In this document: piece after piece, positions 16,707 through 29,700 of the stretch | Numbering within the stretch: position 1 is the stretch's first letter | Layout: each line of letters starts with the position of its first letter | DNA from: Oscheius onirici | Lineage: Eukaryota; Nematoda; Chromadorea; Rhabditida; Rhabditidae | DNA: 64,000 nt | Direction of reading: 5' to 3' | Assembly: GCA_932521025.1 (NCBI GenBank) | Contig: OW051470.1 | Location: 8,418,501-8,482,500 of the forward strand | Notes under the pieces: generated by a model | What the model was told of the DNA's origin: nothing | Database searches by the model: none | The model's input: the letters and a program-made list of their open reading frames with translations, nothing else | Position numbers and translations under genes: made by a program

Positions 16707-18399
16707 ATGGCCCTCCCAGCGAAGTCTGTTGCCGCCCTAGCCTCCGGAGTCCGATTGATCTCCGCCCGCAACTCTAGCTCCGCTCCGAAGGTATTTTGGC
16801 TCATTTCACGATATGTTTGTCGTGTTAGGTCGCTCTACTTGGTGCTAGCGGTGGAATCGGGCAGCCGCTCGGCCTCCTCCTCAAGCAGGATCCACTCATC
16901 AAGCATCTGGCCCTCTACGATCTCGTCGGGACTCCAGGAGTTGCTGCTGATCTCTCCCACATTGACTCCAATGCCAAGGTGAGCTAAATTTGAGATTTTT
17001 TTGACTGAAAATTAGGTAAAAATCGTTCAAACTTACCAACAAATAATCAAAATTCCTACTAAAAAGTCAACATTTTCCAGGTTACCGCCCACACCGGAGC
17101 CAACGAACTGGGCAGTTGCGTCGAGGGAGCCGACGTCGTCGTAATTCCGGCCGGCGTGCCCAGAAAGCCCGGAATGACGCGTGATGATCTCTTCAACACG
17201 AATGCCGGCATCGTGCGTGATCTCGTGGCCACAATTGCCAAGGTTGCTCCCAAGGCCCTGATTGCCATCATCACCAATCCCGTCAACTCGACCGTCCCCA
17301 TCGCTGCCGAAGTCTTGAAGAAGGCCGGAGCTTACGACAAGCGTCGTCTTTTCGGAGTCACGACCCTCGATGTCGTTCGTTCTCAGGCCTTTGTTGCCGA
17401 GCTCAAGGTAGGCTACTTTTAACTGGAAGATAAAGAAAAGAGTCTGAATATTCCAATTTTTAAAGAGAAAGCTCCTGTTCACGTGTAGCGTTGGGGTGAT
17501 TGATCTGTGACTGTTCTTTGAGTTGGGGCTCGGCTAATCGCCAGCGAGGAGAAAGTAGAGCGTTCTGGTAGCAAGATAGAGCAGAAAAATGGATCAGATT
17601 GTTCCTAGAAGTTGCAAAACGTGGATATTTCGAGCCAGAAACGGTTTTATCGCTATCAGGACTCTGTAGAAGCAAAATCTTCCGTATTGACTCAATTTTG
17701 TTGAAAACTTTCTAATTCTTCAATTTACAGGGCCACGACGCCACCAAGACCGTCGTCCCGGTGATTGGAGGACACGCCGGCATCACCATCATTCCCCTAC
17801 TGAGCCAGGTCACTCCCCAGACCAAGTTCTCCGAGGAGGAAATCAAGAAGCTCACCCCGAGAATCCAGGATGCCGGAACTGAGGTCGTCAACGCCAAGGC
17901 TGGAGCCGTAAGTTTTTGGATTTTGTCTTCAAACCCTTTTTTGTTTAAAATTTTCTATAGTCTGTTCAAGAATAATAGCGACTACCGGTGTTCCCGAGCG
18001 ACATTTGTCTCGTGAACCCGGAATCCTCTGAATCACGGACAGGTCGCTGTTCCCGCTGAAGTTCGTCATATTTTTTTCGATAAAAATAATCAATTTCCTA
18101 ACGAAAATCTCTAATTTCAGGGCTCTGCAACCCTCTCCATGGCCCTAGCCGGAGCCCGTTTCGCCAATGCTCTCGTCCGTGGTCTGAAGGGCGACAAGAA
18201 TGTCCAGTGCGCTTACGTCGAGTCGGATGCCGTGAAAGGCGTCGAATTCTTCTCGACTCCCGTCGAACTCGGCCCCAACGGTGTGGAGAAGATTCTCGGT
18301 GTCGGAAAGGTCACCAGCTACGAGCAGTCGATGATCGACGCCGCCGTCCCCGAGCTCAAGAAGAACATCCAGAAGGGCGTCCAATTCGTCAACAAGTAA
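16707..18399 (+). CDS. mdh-2: Mitochondrial malate dehydrogenase
   Basis: Exons 16707-16790, 16829-16978, 17081-17407, 17731-17907 and 18121-18399 give 338 aa. The N-terminus [20 protein letters not shown] is a basic mitochondrial targeting peptide. It is followed by the Rossmann motif [16 protein letters not shown], substrate-binding [21 protein letters not shown], the catalytic histidine in [13 protein letters not shown], and [11 protein letters not shown]. The enzyme oxidises malate to oxaloacetate with NAD+ in the TCA cycle and malate-aspartate shuttle. A splice acceptor (TCTTTCAG) abuts the ATG, suggesting trans-splicing or a 5'UTR intron. The mitoribosomal gene mrps-31 follows after 168 bp on the same strand. 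Confidence 0.97.
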
Positions 18400-18567
18400 A
18401 CATTTTAAAAAGAAGAAATTTTACAATCTTGTGTGTAGAGAGACTATTTTCGGCATAAATATTGTTTTACCCCATAATTTAAAGAGATAAGAAAAGTACA
18501 TGTTTTCGGTCAAACGGCGATACTTTTTTTGGTAAAATCAGTCGGATCAGCAGAAGAAAAAGCTCAG

Positions 18568-21500
18568 ATGTTGAGAAAGACTCTATTTTCTCTGACGCGA
18601 AGCGGACTGTCGGTCCGGAGTCTAGCCGGTGGATCCTCTGGAGCTGATGGAAAAGGGGTACGTTTTCCATTCATCTTAACCTTTTTGTGATGAAAATCCT
18701 GTCGAAAAAGTTAGGAGAACTTTTTCTTTGTCTTTCAGTTGTAGGCCTTTTTTACAAGCTCTCCAAAGGCCAATATGAGAAGTTTTCATAGAAAACGGAA
18801 GATATAAAAAAGGTGGTTTTCTGTGTTTTTACAGAACATTTTGAGCCAAAATAGCGATAGTTTCATTCATTTTTAGCCGCTGAAAACCATCTTCGTAAAC
18901 ATTGTTTTGTAAAACATCGAAGAACTCATTAAAAACTCCAAAGTTCACAAAAATGAGTCTAACTTTTTAGCCAAAAGACCCCTCGGCTAAAGAAGTCCTC
19001 GGCAAGGATCTCCTGGACGCCGTGGACAAGGTAGCTCAAGATCTCCATGCCAACAATTCAGAAGCCAAGCAAACGTTTGTTCTCTTAGTTTTTACAACTT
19101 TAATTCTTTTAATAAGCAGTATGATAAAAAAACGGTACTTTGATGATACATGCAACACTTTTCCCGAAGCAATTAAAATACAATTAATTAGGAAGATTTA
19201 CAATTAAACAACATTTAATTAATTTTCAGTTTTATTAATACCAAAATAGTACAAAAATATCCATTGAATCGATTTAAATAAGGGGCCAAAACTCTGCAAC
19301 AGTACGCAGTATCTCTTCAAAAATGCACTGTCCGGCGAGGCAATTCTTTGTAACATGTAGAAGATGGTACCGTTGAAGTAGAGCTACTGCGTCTCCTTCC
19401 GTTCTTGGTAAGGAGAATATGTCCATGCTTGATATCGAGTTAGATAAATAGTTTGTTAGGTAAGTAAAGCTAAGTTTGAGTAAAACAGTAATCTAAACTA
19501 TTAATATTCTGTATATCTGGATTTGTGAAAAAGTGGATTCTTTAGACAAAGAGGGATTTGTCTTTACCCTGTGTTTTCTTTTAGGAGACCGGACAAAAAG
19601 TGAACAATACAAAGTGGATTATAAGAACTCAACAAAAAATGAACAATATTGCGCACAAAGGTCAAATCCACGTCTTTCCTCAGAAAACCAGGCGGCTTAT
19701 TTTTAAGAATCAGAAATATTTTAATAACGTAACCTTTTGAACTTTTATATTCAGAACGTTTTAACGTAAAATATGCTCCGGAAGTGAGGCCACCAGCTTC
19801 GTTACAGTCGCTCGATTTTAGCACTATATTTCCGTTCATTCCGAAATCGACGACTGAAGTAATTAATTTCAATTGGATGAACTCAAACGAACAAGAAAGA
19901 AAGTTTAGGAATTTGCCACATTCTTTTTGTCCGGTCTCCTAAAAGAAAACACAGGGTAAAGACAAATCCCTCTTTGTCTAAAGAATCCACTTTTTCACAA
20001 ATCCAGATTGTTCACTTTTTGTCAAAATTAATGGAATTTACGAATAGAGGTTCTCTATGTATACACAAGCAAAAAGTGTGAACCATCGTTTTCGGCAAGC
20101 TCCGATTCATTTTTGCACCGACACAAGATCGAGACCAGACAGGTCAGAATTTAGCCGATGTCGAGCTGCTCCAAGAAAGGATTGGGTATTTCCCACTACC
20201 TTTCGAATTTTACAGAGTCAGAATATTAGCAGAAAACTATCATACTCCCTTGTTCCTAAAAATATCGGACATTGCGCCATGAACAAGGAGTAAACTCAGA
20301 ATAACTGCCTTGCGCCTTTGCATAATGGCGGGAACGGTCGAATACGATCACAAAAAGTTGCCAGAGCGTGGGTGAAGTCAATTCCTGCTCAACACAATTT
20401 AGCAAAAAGGTTTGCAGAAGGGCGGGATCGAACCCGGGTCCTGTGGGTGGAGTGGCGACCCTTAGCAATATACCAACTTTTCCGATGAAAAAATGTGTCC
20501 AAAAATGCAGGGCGTAGAGGTATGATCCAGACCGAAAATCAAAATTCTAATAGGTAAATCCTCTGAGATAGATTTAGTTATAGCTCTATCCAAAATTTCA
20601 GAAAAACAAATTCGCAAAAATGAGCTCGCAAATCGCGCACAACCGCGGAAGTTTTGGAAAACCAGAACGTTGTCTAACTTTTTAATTTTTTGAGCTATCG
20701 ACTTGAAAATAAGGCTCTAGGGGTAACTTTTTAGGCTGAATCCGATGGAATTGTTCCCGAACCCTGAAAATGCTTCTGCCGCACGCTGCGCGCGATTTTA
20801 TGCTTGGTGCATTCTGCATTAATGGGAGGCAAAGCCAAATCCACCCCGCGCTCCGCGCGGGGTGCGATTCTAATGTTGCTAAAATTGGACTAATTTAATT
20901 TAATTTTAATTGCTTCGGGAAAAGTGTTGCATGTATCATCATAGAACCAAAAAAACATCATAAAAAGTCAATTACAGGACGAAAAGCACCCTTCTCTCAA
21001 AGCTGATCAGCCACGAAAAGGATACCTTCTCCAATGCGACGGCGGCTCAAGTTTCGGAGATGATGGACGAAAAGTCCCTTCTGAATATCATGGATTACGT
21101 CAAACAGGACAAAAAGAATAAATTGACTAACCAATTGTACGTTTTTCGCCGGAAAATTATCGAAAAATAACATTTTTTAAGGCAGGCTCTGCAGCGAAAA
21201 GAGCGCCAAGGACTGGTTCTGCTCAGGAAGGACATTTATTATCAGGCCATTCAGGTTTTTTAAATAAAATTTTTATATATAATGAAAAACAGGACGGATA
21301 TCCGGCAGAAAAGGCCCGTCAGATTGCCGAAAAGGCTGTGGAAGAGGCCACAGTCCGGGTCCAGCAGAAACGATCGGCAGAGCTGCAAGGACTCGAGACG
21401 GAGCAGTCGAAGGAGAAATCGGCAGCCTTGGAGAGGGAAGAAAGGGAACAGGCGCTTTTCCAGGCTGCTTATGAGACTGTCGAGTGAGTCGATTTTCTTC

Positions 21501-22753
21501 CTTTTATTGGAAAAAAAATGCTTGAAAAAACTGAAAGTCCCAATTTTTACGGTCCAAACAAGTTCATAAAACAATTCGTGGAACTACACATCTGGAAGGA
21601 AATAAAAGTAATGACTGGAATTGGACTCCAACTCGTAATCGGTGCGATTCGTACTTTGAAAGAAGTTAGTGAGGGAGAAGTTAGAACGCGTATTTCGCGT
21701 AATTTGAAAAACCTCCACTTTCCAGCAACATTCTGTACAAAGAAGACCTCGCCAGGTACCCTGGAGACCGAACCGGTCGGACAGTCAAAAAGATTCTGAT
21801 CAGGCCGGATCCGGGACTCGGATCTCTCCTAAAAACTGAGGAACGTCTCGGAATTTTCACCACCTTAGAAGGTCTGAAGGAGGCCGAACCTTCGGCCGAA
21901 CAGGAACGGGATCTTCGTGAGGCTAGGTACGGTCATTTTTCGAACTTTTCTTTAAAAATAACTTAAGATTAGCGAGCAAGTCCCGAGGCCCATCGAATGC
22001 CTTCGAGGAGCAGATCGAATGGACGGAACAGGGCAAATTGTGGCCGTATCCCATCAATAACGAGTACCTTCTCGGAGAGGAAGAAAATGTATGTTTTTGG
22101 CTCTGATTGTGGCGGAAAAAACAATTTTAGGTCAGTTTCATCGATCACATCTTCCTGGAAAGACATCTGCCGTCGCTGGGAATCCCGAAGTCTGGACCGA
22201 TCGCTCATTTTATGCATTTGGTAAGCCTATTTCTACTATTAAAAAAGGCACAATATAGACCGATTTTTGAGGCAATCATGAGCCCAAACTATTCAACAGA
22301 TCACGTTTTTAGCGGGGAAAACATATGTCCCAAAACCAGTCCTGCAAAACGCACGAGAAATGGTCCATTTCGCAGCTCAGAAACCGCCGCCTCGTACCGC
22401 AGCTAGCCTTGCGCAGCGCAGGATTTCAACAAGCCTGCTAAAAACAGCTCCTAAAATTTGAAGGACTGTTGCAGTGGGTACGCAAAAATATCTGCAGTAA
22501 TCCGTACTTTGCTATGGATTGACTACTTGTTTTCTTTAATTTTTTTTTTGCTGAAAAAAGTATCTGGACAACTAAAAAGTGTCTAAATACAATATTGCAG
22601 GTCTGCGTCGGTCTGTCAAAGAATCCCTACATGACGGCGGCCAAAAAGATGGAACATCTTCGCTGGTTTGCCGACTATTTCAACGTGGAGAAGCAGAAAC
22701 TCGTCCACAAGCTCCACGACCAGGAACAGACGGCGGCAGCTCAAAACGCCTAA
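18568..22753 (+). CDS. mrps-31: Mitochondrial small-subunit ribosomal protein mS31
   Basis: Nine exons: 18568-18657, 18971-19074, 20978-21136, 21182-21254, 21293-21483, 21726-21926, 21968-22088, 22131-22220 and 22601-22753; 393 aa, phases consistent. The N-terminus is a basic presequence (MLRKTLFSLTRSGLSVRSLA). The C-terminal half carries the mS31 signature: FEEQIEWTEQGKLWPYPINN, FIDHIFLERHL, GPIAHFMHLVCVGLSKNPY, HLRWFADYFN. The central region is a charged helix. It is a component of the mitochondrial 28S subunit. Intron 4 is only 38 nt, while intron 2 is 1.9 kb and holds a nested inverted-repeat element. An acceptor-like GCTCAG abuts the ATG. Confidence 0.9.
19120..20965. mobile_element. 1.8-kb inverted-repeat element in mrps-31 intron
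   Basis: The intron is bounded by inverted copies of TGATGATACATGCAACACTT plus TTCCCGAAGCAATTAAAAT (left about 19140-19190, right about 20890-20945), with weaker similarity extending outward. The interior has no recognisable transposase. It contains a second perfect inverted repeat (19517-19600/19923-20006), a tRNA-like fragment near 20420-20490 and a GC hairpin near 20845-20865. It is probably a non-autonomous DNA transposon that received a later insertion. Confidence 0.6.
19517..20006. mobile_element. Nested fold-back element with perfect 84-bp arms
   Basis: 19517-19600 and the reverse complement of 19923-20006 match base for base, starting CTGGATTTGTGAAAAAGTGG. The spacer (19601-19922) has one minus-strand open frame (19872-19564) with no recognised family. 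Perfect arms imply a recent insertion or arm conversion. Confidence 0.8.
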
Positions 22754-23556
22754 ATTACATTGCGTTGTAAAGTAGGATAGTGCTCTTTCATCTTTTTGTT
22801 GTTGATTGTTACAAGTTGTCTGAACAAAAATGGTTACCTTTTTCTCGATGGTTCACCAAGTTTTAGAGACTGGATAAGTTTTGAAATGACTTGACAAACA
22901 AGCTTTGGAGTTGTAGCTGAATGAGGTTATTCGCTGTGAAGGAGGCTAGGACAAAATTATTTTTGCTCAAAGGAAAACCACAAACAACGTCTCATTATCA
23001 GCTTCGTTCAGGCGAGGTTGGGGTTTTTCTTTGAGCAAAAATAATATTGCCCCGTTTTTGCAGAATCCAAATCACGCTTTTTTACAAATATATTTAGAGT
23101 AGTTTTGTTTTGAACAGATTTTAGATCTTTTTTCTCCTCCTTTTCAGGTAACAGCTTTGCTGTTTTGATCAGTCTGTTACGCTCTGTTCCAGTTGGACTT
23201 TTTCGAAGTTCAGGGTGTTCTTCGTTAGACTTGCCCAACAAACTGTGATCCTCAGTCTCTCTGTTACCACAACAAAGTTAACTATATTTATCTGCAAATC
23301 TCTAAAGAAAAAAAGTTTAAAAAAATATAAATAGTCGTTGGTTTGTATGTGAGGAAAAATCTCCTTCGAGGAGCCAGACAGAAATATACAATCGGGTATG
23401 GCAAGTAATACAAAGAGAGATAGAGAGAGAGAGAGATGTGTTTTAGAAACAAGAAGTTCATAGAACCCGTATTGGTGTAGCGGTATAACCGGGAGTTGTG
23501 GAGAGGGAGAGAGGAATCGGTGCCTAGGGCAAGCTCAGGGAGAATAGTGTTTAATA
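22754..23556. other. Intergenic between convergent genes, with a palindrome
   Basis: No gene is seen. About 22955-23048 is an imperfect palindrome: ATTATTTTTGCTCAAAGGAAAA pairs with TTTTCTTTGAGCAAAAATAAT around a short spacer. Confidence 0.5.
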
Positions 23557-26500
23557 TCATTGAATAGGGGCTTGGGGATAGGGCATGTAGTTGGCGGGAG
23601 GGGGATAGGGAGCAAAACTGGGTGACTGCAGGCCAGAAGTCATCATCTGCTGGTGCTGTTGATACCTGGAAATCTGTTGGTTATTCTCTGTCCCTCTGAC
23701 TCTCTATCTCATCGTCTCTCTGTTCACTTGTCTCTCTGCCCTACTGTTCCTCTTTATGTCCCAATGTCTCTTTGTCCATCTGACTCTCTATCCCTGTGAC
23801 TCTCTTTCTCAGTGCCTCTGACTCTGTCCCTCGGCCCTACTGTCACTCTAACTCTCTATCCCTCTGACTCTCTGTCATTCTGTCCATCTGACTCTCTATC
23901 CTACTGTCACTGTCTTTCTCTCTGTGTGTGTTTCTCTGTTTTTTCATCTCTGTTGCTGTCACTCTCACTCTGTCTTTGTGTTTCATTCTCCAGTCCAAAA
24001 ACCCACCATTGCTTCTTTTGTTGCTCCATTTGATGTTGCTTTCGTCTGAAGACGTACATGTACAACATGGTCATCTTCTGCGTCTGGCAATATCGAGCCC
24101 ATTCCATGTGCGCCTGCTGAGAATGTCCAAACCGTCGGAGGATTTCCTGCTGGATTTGCAAGCCCTGCTTCGATACCTCAGCCTCGGCATAAGCACTTTC
24201 TGCCGGAGTTGCCGGATTCATTTGAAGAAACTGCTGCATCATGTGTAATTGCTTCTGGTGTTGCTGCATTTTCTGATGATGATGCATCATCTGAGCCTGG
24301 TTCGGGGTCATCTGAGGATTGAAGCCCATTCCCATCATTTCCGGGGGACATGGAGAGAATCTGAAGATGAGAATGTCTTTTCGAATAGGTTTTCAAAAGA
24401 GTCGAGTCTAGGTACTGTATATTATGGTTACGGTAGTGCGATCAGACAAGCGAGTATACTGCATCTATTCCCATCAAACAGGGAGAGAGTTTGTCTCTTG
24501 AAATATACTGGATTAGGTTACCGTAAAAGCTCTAATAGAAGCACCCCTGTACGCAATTACGTATGCATTTTTTTCGGGTTAAAATTTTTTTCCCAACTTT
24601 CCGACTATTTTTCCCATACAGAATAAAATATAAATTGAAAAATTATGTCTTTGCCCCGAAAAAAATACATACGTAATTGCGTACAGGGGTGGTTCTATTA
24701 GAAGAAATTCGGTATCTTGCCTACTGACTCATGCTCTACCTGCCTCTGTCTCTTTCTAATACTGAATCTGTCACTGGGTTACACTCACTGTTTCTCTAAA
24801 GATTTAACTCTTCAATGAACTCACCCATTCAACGGATTTGACGGCATTCCTCCAGGAGGAGCCCATGGTTGACTCTGTCCCCAAGGGCCTGCCATCGGAT
24901 TCGGAGTCATTGCCATCGGATTCGACATGGGATTCGCCATCGGATTTGGCGTCATGGACATTGGATTCTGTTGACCGTTCAGCGCTTGACTACCCGGCAT
25001 TCCGCCATTCTGCATCATCTGGGGCGGCAGTCCGGGGCTTTGGAGATTTCCCATGTGGGGACTGTGCAGAGCCGGAGCCATATGAGGACTAGCCATGGCG
25101 TGGGGACTCTGAAGACTGGCCATCGGGTTCGGCATGCTGAAAATTAAGTTAATTTTGTTAAAAAAAAGTCACAAAAACCTCGGATCAGGCATTCCTAAAG
25201 GATTCTTCGGCGTGCTGGAAAACATTGGATTTCCAATTCCGGGGAACTGCTGGGACATTTGAGCAGCAGGCTGCTGGGAAGGCGGCTGCATACTCGTCGG
25301 TGTCATGGGAGGACCATTGCTCATCGGATTCTAAAAAGTGATTGTGAAAAAAGATTAGTTAATGGTTCAGGAATCGAACCAGGGACCTTTATCTTGGTAG
25401 GCGAGACACTTAGCCACTAGGCTACCGGAGCAATTTTGCTAGTGTTTTGAACTAGATGACGATATGGGCCTGGTTTTACTATTCCGTTGCGTACAAATTA
25501 CTCAAAAAGTTCCAGGAAAGGTATGGTTAAATTGTTTAACACATTTACCTTCTTCCCGCCACTTACCGGAAGAGACTGCGCACTCTGAGGACCATTGACC
25601 GGCATCTGGTAGCCGTCCTGCGGCGAGACCACATTCGAAGAAGGTCCCTGTTGCTGCTGTTGAGCGTTGTTCGAAAAGGTGGAAGGACCATCGAGCAGAT
25701 CCAATTCCTGACCCAGGTCTCCGAGGTCCCTAAGCTCAACTCCAGGGTCGATCTCAGTTGCCCACTTGTCCACATGGTCATACTCGCTCGAGGTGACGAG
25801 GTCGTTAACAGGCGAATTGTGCTGTACCAGGGCAGGAGGTGTTTGGCCCTAAAGATTGCGGTTTTAGGTGAAGAACAGAGACATCTTGACGGTCAGAGAG
25901 ACGGACTAACCTGCTGATTCCCTTGCCCTAGTCCCTGTGGAGGAGTAGTAATGGAGCTGGCTTGACTCACAGACGGAACGACTGGACTGTTCCGATGATG
26001 GTCCCCGTTAGAAGTCGAAGCAGTCGTTGAACAAGGGGGATAGACGGCAAAGTTCGGGTACAATGTCTGGCTTGGTATTCTCTGAATATTGTCTTGTTTT
26101 TAGTATTTTTTTGCTCACCTGTTGCATATTTTGCTGCTGCATCATCTGGGCCTGATACATCTGCTGCTGCTGTTGCATCTGCCACTGTTGATGCTGTGCC
26201 TGCTGCTGAAGTTGGGCGTTGTTCGGCATCATGGCTTCTGAAAAGTAGCAATTTTAGACAGTCCTTTAAACTATCATCCTCATCAAAATCTCATCAAAAC
26301 TCACTGCTTGGATGAAAAGGATCCTCGTCAGCCTTTCTTTTCCTCTGATTTTCGCCCTTCATCGCCTGAATGCCGTTGTTGAAGCCGCCATTCTGAGAGG
26401 CCACATTCGCTGCCGAAATCTCCTTCTGCTGGATCTCTTTCCTCTCATTTTCTGATTTCTGGGCTTGTTCTTTCCGATGTCTCTCCCAGAGTTCTTTTCT

Positions 26501-26751
26501 CTCATTACTCTCCATCTTTTCCTTCTTCTCGGTGCCCTTCTTCGTTCTCTGAGCCACTTCCTGCCCCAGTTGGTTGTAGGCGGCCATCTGCATGTCTCGC
26601 TTCTCTATCGGACTCAGATTGTCCCTAAAATTTGTGTTTTATACTCTTTTGGGGGAAAATACCATTCGTTGGCTTCGGAATTGATGGAGAGTGGCGACTG
26701 ATGCTGCGTATTGGCGGTGGCTAGTTGTGGTGGTGCCGCAGCCACCTGCAT
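23557..26751 (-). CDS. Gln/Met/Pro-rich nuclear-type protein
   Basis: Nine exons on the minus strand: 26751-26663, 26624-26305, 26237-26119, 26081-25911, 25848-25567, 25330-25179, 25136-24825, 24360-24007 and 23665-23557; 635 aa with consistent phases. After a short Ala/Pro/Gln start comes a charged helix (about 35-110, KKGTEKKEKMESNERKELWE), then QMQQQQQMYQAQMM, an acidic patch (ELRDLGDLGQELDLLDG), MTPNPMANPMSNPMAMTPN repeats, a second helical region (EAEVSKQGLQIQQEILRRFG) and a Tyr/Pro tail. The composition suggests a transcriptional coactivator or scaffold. A Notch coactivator of the SEL-8/LAG-3 kind is one possibility I cannot establish. A TTTTCCAG acceptor lies 1 nt before the ATG. Introns contain CTCTGT tracts, a MITE and a tRNA-like fragment. 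Confidence 0.8.
24521..24712. mobile_element. Tigger-like MITE with TA target site
   Basis: Begins CCGTAAAAGCTCTAATAGAAG and ends CTATTAGAAGAAATTCGG, flanked by TA on both sides. Arms continue as CACCCCTGTACGCAATTACG paired with CGTAATTGCGTACAGGGGTG. The terminal bases match the ends of the DDE transposon at 62303 and 56139 (CCGTAAAACCTCTATTAGAAGC). It lies in intron 7 of the Gln-rich gene. Confidence 0.7.
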
Positions 26752-29700
26752 CCTGGAAAAGGGGAAAATAGTAGTTTCTTTGAGAAGATAAACGCGAGAA
26801 TGAAAAGTACAGGAATTTTGGTGGAAAGTGTTAAAAATTCTCCCCAGAAAGACCCCTAGAAGAGCAGAACTTATTTCCCGAAAATAGAGTTGAAAAAGGA
26901 AAAAAAATGGATGGAAAAGGCTAGAAAAATCCTTCTTACCTACACTTTTTGCTCAGTTCTGTATATTTTTTCTTTCTTGAAATATTTTCAGTATACGGTA
27001 GCGAAAGATATCAAGCCTCCAGAACTGCACTGAGATCTACTGCTGATCCGAACAGAAGAAGACGTTTTGTCAGAGAACAGTCCAAGAAACAGTTTAAAAA
27101 AAAGCGAAATTGATGCTCCCGGAAGGCGCGACAGTTAATGGAATCGGATAAATCGATTGCGGAGGAAGGAGAGCGAGAGAAAGCTATTAGCATACAGGTC
27201 AGACCGGATGATGTCATATCCTCGGTCAAACGACCATCCTCCTCTCTCTAATTGGCACATGTTCTAGCGGATCAGTCGAGGCTCTTTCCGATAACGTTCA
27301 AGATTTTAGGCACTCTGATACTTCATTTTACGCGAAGAGTTCATTTGCCCTCCCATAAATGGGCTGACTCTTAAAATATCGCCTCCTACACGGTCATTAA
27401 TCTGGGAGAAAGAGTCTAATCCAGTGCTACCAACCAGAAAGGGAAACCTCCCACCAGTTTTGATTCTGGAGGACATTTTTAGGATGGGCCGGGGTCGTAA
27501 AAGGGAGGGGAAAAAAGTAGCGTGTCTTCAAGGAACGGCGTGCTAATATTGTGACATTCAGTGACACTGATAAGTCGCCTGCTAACAGGCAGAAGGCTCT
27601 CGGCATGATAATGGCGAAGAGAGGAGAAGCTGGACAGGCGAGATAAGGAGGGACAATGCGGGAGAAGATTTTGCTCGAGTCGGGGAGTGAGAGAGCGGAT
27701 AAAGGTAGCACATGAGTATTAGTAGTCTCTAAGCTTCTGCGAGATGTTGGCAAAACAACAAGTACAGACTCTTCGTGCACTTGGTCTCACTACGTACGAG
27801 CGAGTTTTAGTTCTTTAATTTTTGTAAACCGGGGGGGGGGGGGGGGAGCATAGCCAAATTCTGGCCCGATTGTGTGAATTGTTGGATAAAAATAAGAATA
27901 AACTGTTCATGTATCGTTTTGTGGAGGGCGACTTCGTAACCCTTTTTACTCGTTGCGAGACCCACTTACTCAAGTTTACAAATATCGAATTCTCAGCATG
28001 CTGCAACACTTCGCACTAGTTATAAAAATTGGTGCAAAATACAAACTTGCTGCGGCATATTTAAAAAAAATGCAAATTGTTCGAACTAGAGCTTGTTCAC
28101 ATCAAATTCGATATATTGCAATGTTTTACAAAGTTGTAGAGCAGGCCAGGAACGTGTTTACCAGTCACACTTGGAGGCCATGCTCCGCGGCAGCCGAGAC
28201 TGTACGAGAACGACCCGACGGCAAATGGCCCACTTGATTATATTTTCTTAATTGCTAAAAGTGAGAAGATATGGACACTTCAGAGATAATAGGGGAAGAA
28301 AACGATCGAAAGCAGTAACAAAGAGCGAAAGAGACACCTCGGTCTCTAATTGCGCAACAATGCCCCGTGCGTACAACAACAGAAGCGGCTAGCTCTCTCT
28401 CTCTCAGAATAAGCACAAGCCCTATTGTATTGATTGATAGTCAGGAGAGCGATGAGAGTGGAGAAGGGGGAGGGGCCGATGTCCAGAGAAACTGTGTGTA
28501 TGTCTCCTCTCTCGCGCTGCTGGCTGCGTCCGGACACATTACTAACAGATGTTGGCCCACAATCCTCGACCCCCGAAATAACAGATCATATTATCTTGTC
28601 GTCCCCTCTACAGTAGTCGCAAAGACTCCTATCTTTCGAAAGTCGGAAAAATTTTGATTGATAGGGAGATCTATGCGTTTGGAAGAAGGGTGAAAATGAG
28701 CGTCAGGCGATCAAGGGCACACGGCCGTCGCGTGCAACAGCCCGGTCCGAACAAGCCCGTCGGTCGTTCGCGCGTCGGCACCCTTTTGATCAGGCTAACA
28801 AAAACATTGCGGTCCTCACAACAGCGGCAGTGTTCGCAGGAGAAGGGTAGAAGTCGTTTATGTCAATTGGGTGTGTTGAAGAGAGTCGTACTGGACGTTG
28901 GAAACTGGAAGACAGCAAGATGGAGGAACAGAGAGTCATTTCCAAAAGAAGGATAACTGATCCAGATCAGTCTAATCTGAAGAAGAGACTCTCCCCCATT
29001 CCTCAACTATAAACCTAGATCGATTATGTGACTCTCCCCCTCTCTCCGCTTTCTGATCAAAAAAGCTGGGCCGAAGAGGAGAAGACCACCCATGTAGGTA
29101 ATGAGACGACCAATTCCCCACGGGGTCTACGATGAGCCATAGGTGTACTTTTTGAGGCGCGTTGGTTTAAAAAATGTGGCTGTCGGTGCCAGCCTCGACC
29201 CGAGGCAAAAAAAACCGGGACAGCGTACTGTAGTCACCTTTTCTGGTCGTAAAGACTGCCCGTAGTTGTATGTCGTAAAAAGGAGATGCCCTTCGGCAGA
29301 ATAATGAAACTATGGACATTTTTTTAGAAGGAAGCTAAACCTAGTTAGGAGCGTCTTCGAAAAATTTGCGAATCTGTTATAAAACTGGCGAGAGTTCCAT
29401 TCTCTAAACCATCTCTATTACCCAACTGCAACATTTGTGTTTTGATTTTTTTAGCAAAGCTTCATATCTGGTCCGCTTTACCAAACAAGGAGACTGCAAA
29501 ACATCACAGCAAGTAAAAAAACGACAAATTAAAACAATATGTTCGCTGCTTGAAGATAATTATCAACACCGATTAGTTGTCAAATGAGGGTGATACTGGG
29601 ACAACAGCTTGGGACGACTTGCACCTAGAGCTATTAAGCCGCACGGCGACAGAGATTTATGGCTGGCCTCGTGTTCCAAGGGGGCCTACTGCCAGAGCGG

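Noticed and set aside
20415-20490. tRNA-like sequence on the minus strand
   Set aside because: The T-loop is good, but the 5' acceptor strand does not pair with the 3' end, and it lies inside a transposon-like insert.
24821-25135. Met/Pro/Asn repeat frame as a separate small gene
   Set aside because: It is exon 7 of the Gln/Met/Pro-rich gene; phases join on both sides.
25365-25430. tRNA-like sequence on the minus strand in a Gln-rich gene intron
   Set aside because: The D-arm and T-arm are recognisable, but neither the acceptor nor the anticodon stem pairs; called a tRNA-derived fragment only.
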